Shown here: piece after piece, positions 11,768 to 21,000 of the stretch | Position numbering within the stretch: the first letter of the stretch is position 1 | Layout of the letters: each line of letters opens with the position of its first letter | Assembly (NCBI GenBank): GCA_029559435.1 | Contig: JAKQBZ010000154.1 | Location: 1 to 34,790, forward strand | Reading direction: 5' to 3' | Source: Deltaproteobacteria bacterium | GTDB taxonomy: Bacteria > Desulfobacterota > Syntrophorhabdia > Syntrophorhabdales > Syntrophorhabdaceae | Length of the DNA: 34,790 nucleotides | Program-made: the position numbers and the translations under genes | The notes under the pieces: generated by a model | What the model saw: the letters and a program-made list of their open reading frames with translations, nothing else | Databases searched by the model: none | Told to the model about the DNA's origin: nothing

Positions 11768-12520
11768 ATGGAGAAGATCGTAAAAAGCTATTCCAACCTT
11801 GACCTGCATAGAAAAATAGGCGATATCATAGAGGGGCATTCCAGCAACAAAGAGGAGATACGGGGCGTGGCCGCGGGGCTTGTCGACTGGCAGCGCGTCC
11901 GCACCGTCCTTGACCTGGGCTGCGGATACGGGTGGTTCGAAGAGATCATCGACGGGAGCTTCGACGTTGTATTCGGCATCGACTACCTCAGCGAAAACCG
12001 GGAAGGGTTTCTCAGAATCGCAGAAAAGATAGCAAAAAAAGCCCTGTTTCTGCAGGCCCGCCTCCCGGCAGCCATCGACATGCCTTCGGAGAGCTTCGAC
12101 CTTGTTGTTGCAGCATACTCTCTCTATTTTTTTCCTGAAATGATAGGGGAGGCCAAAAGGCTGCTAAAGGGCGGGGGGCAGTTTCTCGTTATAACGCACA
12201 GCGAGTCAATGCTTACAGAAGGCGAAAAATATTTCGATTTCAGCGAATTAAGGAAGGTGATCCATAGATTTTCGGCAGAGAACGGAGAGGCTTTGTTGAG
12301 AGAGCACTTTGACGACATCGTTCCTGTTGATTATCCGAACGCCCTTGTCTTTGGCAGAAGCGAGGGCGGCGACCTTTCGCAATACATAGACTTTAAAAAA
12401 GAATTTATATCGGTAGACGTCGACCCTGAACTGGTAAAGGAAAAGATGCTCGCAGAATTACAAAGGCTGGGAGTGCTGCGGTTTAACAAGAACGACAGGA
12501 TATTTATTGTAAAGAAATGA
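11768..12520 (+). CDS. Class I SAM-dependent methyltransferase (Methyltransf_11-like)
   Basis: A 250-residue methyltransferase. Motif I is VLDLGCGYGWFEE (47-59), post-I VFGIDYLSEN, motif II SFDLVVAAYSLYFFPEMIGEAKRLL, and motif III LLKGGGQFLVITH. The last 100 residues (HFDDIVPVDYPNALVFGRSEG onward) are not a domain I recognise. The substrate is unknown. The ATG at 11768 is preferred to an upstream TTG (11729) because the -10 box of a good promoter covers the region between them. The gene is coupled by ATGA to the Nudix fusion that follows, so the two products probably act in one process. Confidence 0.82.
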   Translation: MEKIVKSYSNLDLHRKIGDIIEGHSSNKEEIRGVAAGLVDWQRVRTVLDLGCGYGWFEEIIDGSFDVVFGIDYLSENREGFLRIAEKIAKKALFLQARLPAAIDMPSESFDLVVAAYSLYFFPEMIGEAKRLLKGGGQFLVITHSESMLTEGEKYFDFSELRKVIHRFSAENGEALLREHFDDIVPVDYPNALVFGRSEGGDLSQYIDFKKEFISVDVDPELVKEKMLAELQRLGVLRFNKNDRIFIVKK

Positions 12521-13545
12521 AGAGAAGATCTTACTGCAGCTTTTGCGGAAAACAGCTTGACGTGGACACCCTCGAAGGCAAGGACCGCCAGGTCTGCAAA
12601 GACTGCAAAAAGGTATATTATGAAAACCCGCTACCGGTGGCCTCTGTGATCCTCGCAAACAAAGACCGGGAGATATTGCTTGTAAAAAGGGAGCGCGAGC
12701 CGTTCAAAGATATGTGGTGCTGCCCGATCGGGTTTGCCGAGGTGGGCGAGAGCATCGAGGCGGCCGCATTAAGGGAGTTGAAAGAAGAGGCTGGCATTGA
12801 CGGGAGCATTGTTCAGCTCATCGATGTAAGCTCACACAGAAACCCCTTTTACGGGGACCTTCTCATCGTCTCCTTCGAGGCAGAGAAGCTCGGCGGAAAA
12901 GAGAAGGCGGGCGACGATGCAAGCGATTACGGGTATTTTCCCGCAATGAACCTCCCCAAGCTTGCGTTCGATTCCCAGGAGAAGGCGATCCAGAGGTTCA
13001 TAGAGCTTAAGAGGGACCTCTGGAGCATGCACGACTCCCTTGAAACGTTCGTCGAGAGGACCATCCAGGACAAGATCGTGTATCCCGGGAACCTCCTTTC
13101 CGACGAACTGACAATAGCCGTGCAGGAAAATTCGGGCAAGATAGTAGACCTCTGGCTGAACGACATCTCTTCCAACCCTTCAACAAAGTCCTACCACCGC
13201 CACGACAGGGAGGACCTCGTTTCCAGGGCCATGTTCATTCTCGGACAGTTCGAGCAGTGGCTGAAAGGCGCAAAGACGGAGAGCGAGTTCAAGAATTTTT
13301 ATTATATGCTCGGTCGTCAGCGGAGGCAAGAAGGCATACCCCTGGAGGAGCTTGTGAGCTCCCTGAGCATCCTTAAGAAACATATATGGATGTTCACATA
13401 TTCTTTCGGGGTGTGGGAGAAGGCCGTCGATATATACCGCATGTTTGAGCTCGGCGAGAGGCTTGTTTATTTTTTTGATAAGATCGTCTATTATACTGTG
13501 ACGGGTTACAGGTCAGCAGCGAAGCGGTCCGCGAATAGACTTTAA
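12517..13545 (+). CDS. Zinc-ribbon Nudix hydrolase fused to an RsbRD-N-like helical domain
   Basis: A 342-residue protein with three parts. Residues 1-35 form a zinc ribbon (C7, C10, C27, C30). Residues 38-165 are a Nudix hydrolase with a full Nudix box from G72 to I94 (GX5E, then RELKEEAGI), expected to hydrolyse a nucleoside-diphosphate-linked compound. Residues about 170-342 are helical, and their YYMLGRQRRQEGIPLEELVSS segment resembles RsbRD_N/globin-like sensory domains found in stressosome proteins and kinases. That resemblance is from memory of the family pattern. The fusion would join nucleotide hydrolysis to a sensing domain. It starts at ATGA inside the methyltransferase stop. Confidence 0.8.
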   Translation: MKRRSYCSFCGKQLDVDTLEGKDRQVCKDCKKVYYENPLPVASVILANKDREILLVKREREPFKDMWCCPIGFAEVGESIEAAALRELKEEAGIDGSIVQLIDVSSHRNPFYGDLLIVSFEAEKLGGKEKAGDDASDYGYFPAMNLPKLAFDSQEKAIQRFIELKRDLWSMHDSLETFVERTIQDKIVYPGNLLSDELTIAVQENSGKIVDLWLNDISSNPSTKSYHRHDREDLVSRAMFILGQFEQWLKGAKTESEFKNFYYMLGRQRRQEGIPLEELVSSLSILKKHIWMFTYSFGVWEKAVDIYRMFELGERLVYFFDKIVYYTVTGYRSAAKRSANRL

Positions 13546-13598
13546 AAAGCCCTTCCATTATACAAACATAAAAAGCAACAGAATCAGACGAGGCAAAA

Positions 13599-14981
13599 GT
13601 GACAAAGGAAACGGGTGGAAAGACACATAAAAATACGGTTTTGATGGTGACAACGCTGTCCTCTTTTCTAACCCCCATGTCGCTCTCAACGGTGAATGTC
13701 GCGCTGCCGACGATCGCCCAGGAATTTCTCATGAACGCCATCACCTTAAGCTGGGTCGCGACGGCATACATACTGACCGCCGCAGCGCTCCTTATGCCTT
13801 TTGGCAGGATCGCCGACATCTACGGGAGGAAAAAGGTTTTTATCTGGGGCACGTATGTTTTTACGGCGGCATCCTTTCTTCTGGGGATAGCATGGTCTGC
13901 GGGGCTGCTTATTGTTTTCAGGGCCCTTCAGGGCATTGGCAGCGCCATGCTCTTTGCTACTGCAATGGCAATGCTAAGCTCGGCTTTCCCTCCGGGAGAG
14001 CGCGGAAGGGCGCTCGGCATTAATGTGGCGGCGGTCTATTTCGGGCTTTCCTGCGGCCCCCTTTTGGGCGGTGTGCTGACGCAGCACATGGGCTGGAGAA
14101 GCATCTTTTTGTTCAACGTCCCCCTCGGCATAGTTATAATCGTTTTTTCTCTCTGGAAGCTGCGCACAGAATGGGCGGAATCAAAGGGAGAGCCTTTTGA
14201 TCTTGTCGGGTCTTTCATCTATTGCGCGATGCTTGTATCCCTCATGTGCGGTTTTTCCATGCTGCCGGGAACGGCAGGTTCGCTTCTGATCGCCGCTGCG
14301 ATTGCAGGCATTTGCATCTTTGTTGCCTGGGAGCTAAGAACGAGCAAGCCGATCCTTGACATAGCCCTTTTCAGAACGAACAAGGTCTTCACCCTCTCCA
14401 ACATTGCGGCGCTTATCCACTACAGCGCCACATTTGCCGTGAGCTTTCTCTTAAGCCTTTACCTGCAGCACATCAAAGGCTTGAGCCCGCAGGCGACGGG
14501 GGCCGTTCTCATTTCGCAGCCTCTGGTCCAGGCGGCCTTTTCGCCCATCGCAGGAAGGGCGTCCGACAGAATGGAGCCGCGGATCGTCGCCTCAACGGGC
14601 ATGTTCATTACCGCCATCGGCCTGTTTCTCCTGACCTTCCTTGAAGCAGGCACCGGCACGTGGTTCATCGTGTCGACGCTCGCGCTTCAGGGGTTTGGCT
14701 TTGCGCTTTTTTCGTCCCCGAACGCGAACGCGATCATGAGCTCCGTGGAAAACAGGCACTTTGGCGTAGCGTCGTCAATGCTCGGAACGATGAGGCTCCT
14801 TGGGCAGGTGTTCAGCATGGGCATAGCAATGATGGCCTTCGCGCTCTACATCGGTGCCGTTGAGATTGCGCCACAGCACTACCGGATGCTCTTAAAGAGC
14901 ATAACGGCAATATTCACCATCTTTGGTTTTCTCTGCATCGGGGGAGTCTTTGCGTCGCTGACAAGGGGAAGGCTCAGGTAA
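13599..14981 (+). CDS. MFS multidrug-type exporter, DHA2 (EmrB/QacA) family
   Basis: A 460-residue membrane protein with many hydrophobic segments, probably 14 as in the DHA2 drug:proton antiporters. The N-terminal VNVALPTIAQEF is typical of EmrB/QacA proteins. Motif A is FGRIADIYGRKKVF, and RALQGIGSAMLFATAMAML and FGLSCGPLLGGVL (motif C-like) follow. The start is GTG at 13599, with CGAGG upstream. The substrate cannot be predicted. It follows the Nudix gene after 53 bases and may be co-transcribed. No regulator gene of the TetR or MarR type lies next to it. Confidence 0.88.
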   Translation: MTKETGGKTHKNTVLMVTTLSSFLTPMSLSTVNVALPTIAQEFLMNAITLSWVATAYILTAAALLMPFGRIADIYGRKKVFIWGTYVFTAASFLLGIAWSAGLLIVFRALQGIGSAMLFATAMAMLSSAFPPGERGRALGINVAAVYFGLSCGPLLGGVLTQHMGWRSIFLFNVPLGIVIIVFSLWKLRTEWAESKGEPFDLVGSFIYCAMLVSLMCGFSMLPGTAGSLLIAAAIAGICIFVAWELRTSKPILDIALFRTNKVFTLSNIAALIHYSATFAVSFLLSLYLQHIKGLSPQATGAVLISQPLVQAAFSPIAGRASDRMEPRIVASTGMFITAIGLFLLTFLEAGTGTWFIVSTLALQGFGFALFSSPNANAIMSSVENRHFGVASSMLGTMRLLGQVFSMGIAMMAFALYIGAVEIAPQHYRMLLKSITAIFTIFGFLCIGGVFASLTRGRLR

Positions 14982-15040
14982 ACCGATAAAGGCAGCCATC
15001 AGCCGCAAAATGATCAAAACAAAGGCCTGCAAATACGTTT

Positions 15041-15135
15041 TGGATTTTGAATATTAGAATTTGTTCAGTATTTTGATATTCGTGCTTAGGATTTTGTTCT
15101 CATCTCGATATTACGACATACGAACTACGATATGC
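15041..15135. repeat. Degenerate word-repeat cluster between MFS and TPR genes
   Basis: The spacer 14982-15228 has no gene beyond the start of the TPR lipoprotein. Its middle holds ttttgatattcgtgcttagg (15071-15090), whose 16-base core TTTGATATTCGTGCTT recurs at 31501-31516. It also holds GAACTACGATAT (15122-15133), which recurs near 18047. These are members of the same non-coding word family as 10893-11269. Confidence 0.65.
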
Positions 15136-15228
15136 CGTCTACTGTCGGTTGCCCGTAATTATTGTTTTGTAATCCCTGCCCCACGGGGTATAATAGGCGG
15201 GAACCATTTTCGAAAAGAGGAGCGGGTG

Positions 15229-15666
15229 ATGCCGATAAAAAGTTTGTGTTATGTTGTGATTGTCGCGGCCCTTGTTTTTTTTGCACCGGGCTGTTCGGAT
15301 AATCCGAACGAAGGAACGAGCGCAAAAGAATATTACACCAGGGCGTTCAGCTTCGCCCACGCGGGCAACATCGAGGAGGCGATCAACCTGTATACCCTGG
15401 CCATCGAAAAGGACCCTGAATTTATCGATGCCTACTACAACCGGGGCGTCATGCATTTTTTTCTCAGGGAATACAAGCGGGCCATCGAGGATCTGAGCAG
15501 GGTCATTGAAAAGAGGCCAGACCACGTCATGGCATACGCGAGCAGGGGATCTGTATACGATAAGATCGGCGACGACCAGAAGGCCTTAAGCGATTTCCGC
15601 AGGGCGGCGCAGCTTGGAGACAAGGATGTGCAGGAGCACCTGAGGTCAAAGGGCATATCCTGGTAG
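15229..15666 (+). CDS. TPR-repeat lipoprotein
   Basis: A 145-residue protein. The signal peptide ends in the lipobox FFAPGC (C22), followed by SDN; Asp at +3 leaves sorting uncertain. Three tetratricopeptide repeats fill the rest: AKEYYTRAFSFAHAGNIEEA, then AYYNRGVMHFFLREYKRAIE, then AYASRGSVYDKIGDDQKALS. TPRs bind partner proteins. No partner is suggested by the neighbours, and the gene stands alone between repeat-rich spacers. The ATG at 15229 is chosen because AGAGGAGCGGG lies just before it and the signal peptide begins there; longer open sequence upstream (from 15061) is read through repeat DNA. Confidence 0.85.
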   Translation: MPIKSLCYVVIVAALVFFAPGCSDNPNEGTSAKEYYTRAFSFAHAGNIEEAINLYTLAIEKDPEFIDAYYNRGVMHFFLREYKRAIEDLSRVIEKRPDHVMAYASRGSVYDKIGDDQKALSDFRRAAQLGDKDVQEHLRSKGISW

Positions 15667-15671
15667 AAAGA

Positions 15672-15826
15672 CAATACCCAATCACCAATCACCAAGCACC
15701 AATTAATCGCCGATACCCGATATTCCGATAACCAAACAAAAACTTGCCCATATTGTTTCCCGTTTGGGTATTCGGTCATTGGTTATTGGGTATTATTTGG
15801 TGATTGGTCATTGGTGTTTGGTGATT
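15672..15826. repeat. Inverted repeat of ATTGGTGATTGG-type words
   Basis: The left side (15672-15703) is made of caatcacc and caagcacc words, and the right side (15778-15826) of complementary ggtgattgg and tttggtgattc words. Inner partial arms (gatattccgataacc against ggtattcggtc) continue the pairing. The arms are shuffled and imperfect. It lies just after the TPR lipoprotein stop and is separate from the terminator further on. Confidence 0.8.
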
Positions 15827-15895
15827 CTCAACAGTATTGGTGGTCGACCTTTGGCATTGGTTGTTCAGGTTTTAAGGGAATGAAGATAGGGCAAC

Positions 15896-15930
15896 AAAAA
15901 AGGGCTTAAGTTGACCTTAAGCCCTTTTTG
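15896..15930. terminator. Bidirectional intrinsic terminator
   Basis: A perfect stem AAAAAGGGCTTAAG / CTTAAGCCCTTTTT with a five-base loop (ttgac). T-runs stand on both strands. It lies 19 bases after the symporter stop on the minus strand and can also stop plus-strand transcription from the TPR lipoprotein. Confidence 0.9.
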
Positions 15931-15948
15931 ATTTTATTAATGCCTCAA

Positions 15949-17520
15949 CTACTTCTTCGCGGGGAACAGCTTATCGAGCAGTTCCTTTGAAGGCGGTTTT
16001 GTCATGGCGCTTATCGCGAAATAGAGTATGCCGCAGCCGATCACCAGGATCCATTCGAAGGTGCCCATGCCGAGCTGCCTCTTCAGGAGCACTTTCCAGC
16101 CGCCATAGATGCTGAACCCGGTCCCGTAGAGGACGGTGAAGAGGGCGCCCCACTTCGTTGCGCCTTTCCAGTAATAGGATACGGCGGTAACAAAGAAGAA
16201 GATCGCGCCGAGGCCCATGGCCGCAAGGCCCATGAAGATGGAGAGCAGCGGCGGAGGATTGACAAGCGTCCAGTAGAACGGTATGAAGAGGAAAAGGGCG
16301 ATGAGAAAATATCCGAGGTACAGCATCGCCTTGTCAGACACCTGAGGCCACCACAGCTTGATGACGTCGCGGGTGATGTTGGCGCTCATGATAAAGACCA
16401 TGCCGGCAAGGGTCGAGAGGGCCGCCGCAAAAAGACCCATCGTGTAAAGGGTCATCAGGGGTACGCCGCCGACCGCGTAGGCAAGGGCCGGAGCTGCGAG
16501 GTCTGCGCCCCAGGGCTTTACCTTGAGGAGGTTCGAGCCGTAGATCATCCTTGCCACAAGGCCGTTCGAAGAGCAGTCGAGCATGATGGGGATGCCGGCG
16601 ATGATAAAGACGATGGTAAGGAGCGTCCAGTAGCCCTTCTTGTTAAGCTGTCCCATGCCGAGGAACCGGCTCACGTTGTGGGGAAAGCCGATGGCCATGG
16701 TGAAGAAGAGCACAGGCGTGGCGAGGATGCCCACAAGGCTGGAGAAAAGCTGCGTCGGGCCTACTTGAGGGAGCTCGGGCCTCATGAGCTTTATAAGCGC
16801 AGGGCCCACCTTCGGCTCCATGTAGAGCTTCGACGATATTTCGTAGAACCCGCCTGCCCAGACAATAGCCCATATGCCAAGAAGTGCGCCGACCACGCCG
16901 AGGAACGCGCCCTGGAAGGCCATTGACCACTGCGTTCCCACATATCCGCCAAGGACCATGTAGAGCCACGCGATGAAGATGGAAAGTAGGAGGCACCACA
17001 GCGGCGGGAGCCCGGTCGTCGCGTACCATACGCCTCCGGCGGCCTTCAACTGTCCCACACAATACATAAAAAGAAAATAGAGCATGCAAAGCGCCACAAC
17101 GGTCTGAAGCATCTTGCTCTCGAAGCGCCTTCCTATTGTTTCAGGCAGGGTTGCCGCTCCGAGCTTCGCAGAGAATTCCCTTGTCTTCAGGGCGGCAAGC
17201 CAGCAGCAGGGGACGAGCCCGAGGAGGCTCCATATGCCGGCGAACCACATCCCGGAAAACCCGACGGAGTAAACGATGCCGGTGCTGCCGCAGAATGCCC
17301 AACCGGAGAGGTAGGACGCCGCAAGGGCGCAGCCGGTGATCGCGGGGCCGATATCGCGCTTGCCGACAAGGTATTCCTCAAAAGAACCCTTGGTTATCTT
17401 TCTCTTGCTGAGAACCCCGAGCAAGATAGAAATAAAAAGCAGGATGGCGACGCCTATAACGGCTGATATGGTTGTTGCGGGTGTTGGCTTTATCCAATCA
17501 AGATATGTTATCGGACTCAT
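15949..17520 (-). CDS. Sodium:solute symporter (SSS family)
   Basis: A 523-residue membrane protein with about 13 hydrophobic segments, the SSS architecture. Family features include GSFEEYLVGKRDIGPAITGCALAASYLSGWAFCGSTGIVY (substrate and sodium region of the first helices), LGAATLPETIGRRFES, VLGGYVGTQWSMAFQGAFL and the later FPHNVSRFLGM. Members carry acetate, pantothenate, proline or sugars; the substrate here is unknown. The start is set at the ATG at 17520, behind GGGGGTGGAAAG, because the 28 codons upstream belong to a separate small gene in another frame. A terminator follows. Confidence 0.9.
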   Translation of the reverse strand: MSPITYLDWIKPTPATTISAVIGVAILLFISILLGVLSKRKITKGSFEEYLVGKRDIGPAITGCALAASYLSGWAFCGSTGIVYSVGFSGMWFAGIWSLLGLVPCCWLAALKTREFSAKLGAATLPETIGRRFESKMLQTVVALCMLYFLFMYCVGQLKAAGGVWYATTGLPPLWCLLLSIFIAWLYMVLGGYVGTQWSMAFQGAFLGVVGALLGIWAIVWAGGFYEISSKLYMEPKVGPALIKLMRPELPQVGPTQLFSSLVGILATPVLFFTMAIGFPHNVSRFLGMGQLNKKGYWTLLTIVFIIAGIPIMLDCSSNGLVARMIYGSNLLKVKPWGADLAAPALAYAVGGVPLMTLYTMGLFAAALSTLAGMVFIMSANITRDVIKLWWPQVSDKAMLYLGYFLIALFLFIPFYWTLVNPPPLLSIFMGLAAMGLGAIFFFVTAVSYYWKGATKWGALFTVLYGTGFSIYGGWKVLLKRQLGMGTFEWILVIGCGILYFAISAMTKPPSKELLDKLFPAKK

Positions 17521-17672
17521 TCTTTCCACCCCCTTGTTATGATCCAGGTCCCTATGAAGGTCATAAGGAAAAGACCAATGATCAGGACCCACCAGACATA
17601 CCATGGAGCCATCAGCACCGATGGGTCAGGCAATGTAACGGCAGGTGGTACGACTGCTTGTGTTGGTTGCAT
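17517..17672 (-). CDS. 51-residue single-pass membrane protein coupled to the symporter
   Basis: A small gene of 51 codons plus stop. It begins MQPTQAVVPPAVTLPDPSVL and then has a tryptophan-rich transmembrane segment (about 22-45: APWYVWWVLIIGLFLM and onward) ending in the basic tail TRGWKE. A strong AAGGAGGG precedes the ATG at 17672. Its TGA overlaps the symporter ATG (ATGA), so translation is coupled. Small membrane partners accompany some SSS carriers (DUF485/YjcH with ActP, YhdT with PanF), but this sequence does not look like either. It may be an accessory subunit of the transporter; that role is inferred from position only. Confidence 0.75.
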   Translation of the reverse strand: MQPTQAVVPPAVTLPDPSVLMAPWYVWWVLIIGLFLMTFIGTWIITRGWKE

Positions 17673-18065
17673 AGATAACCCTCCTTAATCTTTTATTAAA
17701 GAAAACCGCGCGGAACTTTCACCCCCTTTCAAAATATTCTTTTTAATTAAAAAACAATAAACGAATGACCGTGCAGACAAGATGGTAGTGCTTAGTTGAA
17801 TTGTATACGTTTTAAACCCCCTTCCCCCTTGCCTTTTTTAATAATGATAGTGTTCTACGGGAAAATGTCAAGAAAAAAATCTCCTGATTTTTGTAACTTC
17901 ATTCACAATAAACCGGATTATTCAATATATCGGGCAGATAAAGGCGGCGTACTGCGACAAAAGAACGTACGTGAGCGCCCGTCGCCGAACACCGAACGCA
18001 TCACGCCGAACGGCCTTCCCCGCGATCCCGATATAGGATATAGGAACTACGATATAGGATGTATT
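17673..18065. other. 393-base spacer between smc and the symporter operon
   Basis: No gene is seen. The left third is the presumed leader and promoter region of the leftward symporter operon; it is AT-rich and no promoter can be chosen with confidence. The right part has repeat words: gccgaacaccgaacgcatcacgccgaacgg (about 17982-18011) and gatataggatataggaactacgatataggat (about 18029-18060), which belong to the dispersed word family. No terminator hairpin with a T-run is visible for smc. Confidence 0.6.
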
Positions 18066-21000
18066 TTACAGGCGGACGGAGACCGTCTTCGATATGCCCT
18101 CTTCCTCCATGGTGATCCCATAAATGGTATTGGAAGACTCCATGGTGATCCTGTTGTGGGTGATGAAGACGATCTGAGTTTTTATGCTCATGCCCCTTAT
18201 GATCTCGATGAGCGAGGAGAGGTTGGCATCGTCAAGGGGCGCGTCGATCTCGTCCATGAGCGCAAAAGGGCTTGGCTTTGTGTCCATGATGGACAAAAGC
18301 AGCGCAAGGGATATAAGGGCCTTCTCCCCTCCGGAGAGAAGCTCCATGCGTATAACCTTTTTTCCTGCCGGCTGAACGAACATTTCTATGCCGCCGTTTT
18401 CCTGGTTGACAGAAAGGTAGCCCTTTCCCCCCTTGAACAACATCTCGGTAAATTTCTTAAACGAGTCGTTTATCTTTTCGAAGGTTTCGTTAAAGAGCTC
18501 CTTTGACAGGTTGTCTATCTTTGTGATGGTTTTTTTCAGAGAATCCATCGCGTTTTTCAGGTCCTCTTTCTGCTGCGCGAGAAAAGAGGCCCGCTCTTTT
18601 AGCTCGAGGTATTCTTTCTCGGCCCGGAAGTTGATCTCGCCCATATCGGCGATCTGCCCGGAGATGGCCGCCCGCTCCTCTTCGATGCGGGGATTGGGCA
18701 GCAGCTCAACGCCTTCAGGATTTTCTATGTGATAAACGGTGAGCAGCCTCTCGGTTATCTGGTCTTTCTTGTCGGTAAGGATAGCGATGTCCCTATCCGC
18801 GCCTTCCCGCTTTGACCTGATCTTGTCGATCGCCTTGTTGACCGCGTCGATCCTTTCCTGCAGCGCGTGCTTTTCCGCATGGAGGTTGCCGAGCGCCGTT
18901 TTTAGCTCCTCAAGCCTCGTCAGGTATCTTTCTGAATCAGACCTAAGGTCTTCGTATTCCTTTTCGAATTTTGATATTTTGCCGGCACATTCCCCGATGG
19001 CCGCGCCAAGCCGCTCCGTCTCCTTGTCCTTGCCCAGGATCTCGTCGGCAATATCCTGTATTGCCACGCCTTTTTGCTCTATGTTCTCGTGGAGCATACG
19101 CAGGGCGTTTCTCCTGCGCTCAAGGCCGATGGTTATCTCGTGCCACGCAGAGAGAGAAGCCTCATAGCCCTGCTTGACAGCGGTTAATCCCTCCCTGAGC
19201 GACATCATGTCCGATTCGATATCTTCCTTCTCCTTTTCCAGCAGGGCCTTTTCCTGGAGGAGCTGCACTGCCGATGCCTGCGCTGTCTCATCGAAGACGT
19301 CGAGCCTTGAAGATAGTTCCTGTAATTTTTCGGTAGCGGTTTTTAACTCGGTTTCTACTACGATGATCTCTTTTTCAACGTCGCCGGCCTCTTTCTCTTT
19401 CTCTTCCCGGTATCTTTTTCGCTCCGCGTATGCGCTGTTCGTCGCGTCATACCGGGACTGCAGGTCTCTTACGAAGATCTCCTGCCCCTGAATGACAGCT
19501 GCCAGCTCTTTTAATTCCTTCTCGAGCCGGACCTTTTCTTTGAATTTTTTAAGGTCGACGCCCTTATCATCTTTCTCCCTGATGATAAAGCCGCGGGAAT
19601 CGACGAAAACGGTATCGTTCATGAAGACGCCTTCCTCGCCCTGCTCAATGCGAAGAAGGGCATCCTGCACGGCTTCGATCCATTGTACGTTTATCTCAAC
19701 ATCATCGCCGTTCAGCGTGAACATGCCCCTCTGAGGGAAGAAGACGTAGTTTCCTTCGCCCTTTTCCACGGCCTCCGCGATCCCTGCAGGATCTCTTGCG
19801 GTCAGCACGTGATACTCAAGCTCGCTGGAGAAAAACTTTTCCAGCGCCCTTTCCCTTTCCTCGGCGACCTTGATAAGGTTGATGAGCTTCCCCGTGTCGC
19901 CCCCCGAGGGTTCCGCAGCCTCATCGTAGCCGCCAAGCTGCCGAAAAACATCTTCCTTTGCCTGTTTTTCACCCTTCAGGCGTTCAACGGCATTTTTCGC
20001 CTCATCAAGCTCTTTGGCGCACCGTTCGCTTTCTTTCAGCGTTTCTGATTCGCCGGACAGGGCGGAAAGCTTTTCCTCGACACGCTTTCCCAGCGCCTCT
20101 TTAAGAGAGCTGCAGCGAACCTCCAGCTCTGCTAATATTTCCTTTAGCCGCTGCTCTTCCTGTATTCGCTTCTCTTCCCTCTTCCGCCTTTCCTGGGCGA
20201 TGCGCTCGATCTCCGATATCTTGTTTCTGATATCGGTCAATGCGCTCATGGCGACGAAGAGCTTCGTCCGCCCGTCCTCGACCTTTTCCTCCTGCTCCTC
20301 TATCTTTGCCTTCAGCCCCTCGGTGGTCTCGCGAAGCCTCAGTTCATCCCCCTCTTCTTTTGTCAGGTCAAGGCCATAAGCCTGGACCTGCCGGCCCAGA
20401 TCGGCGATATCGTTTTTGTATGAGTCTGCCCGCGATATCAGGGCAGCCTTTTCTTCCGCCAGCGCCAGCCCCTGTTTCTCAAGCCTTGTTTTTTCTTCGT
20501 TGATGTAGTCGATCTCGACGAGCCTTCCCTCCATGTCCTTTTCCAGGCCTTTTATGTCGATCTCAAGCTGCCGTATGATATTGTCGGTTAATGAGAATTC
20601 GGCGTCCTTCGCACCCAGTTCCTGCTTTAGCTTCTCCTTGCCCTCTTCCTCCTTCCGGGCCTCTTCCTCGACCTCCTGCTGTCTTTCAATGATCTTCCCG
20701 ATACGCTTTGTCAGCCGCGAGTATCCCTGGAGCAGGATGTGCCTGTCTATCTCATGGAGCTTGTCGGCAAGCTCTTTGTAAGCCTTCCACCTTTGCCACT
20801 CCCCCTCTGCCTTTTCGAAGGATTTCGTCACTTCGCTGTAAATATCTTCTACCCTGTCGAGGTTTGTGCTTACCTCGTCCATCCTGCCTATTGCTTCCCG
20901 CTTTTTCTCTTCAAAACGGGTGATGCCGCTTGCCTCTTCTACAACGACCCTTCTTTCAAGGGGCTTCATCTGCGCGAAGTTCTCGATCTTGCCCTGCTCA

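Noticed and set aside
15061-15228. Upstream extension of the TPR lipoprotein frame
   Set aside because: The extra 56 codons translate repeat-word DNA and would bury the signal peptide. The ATG at 15229 has its own ribosome binding site.
17796-18506. 236-codon plus-strand frame in front of and across the smc end
   Set aside because: It overlaps the SMC C-terminal head on the opposite strand and begins in repeat DNA. There is no ribosome binding site or recognisable domain.
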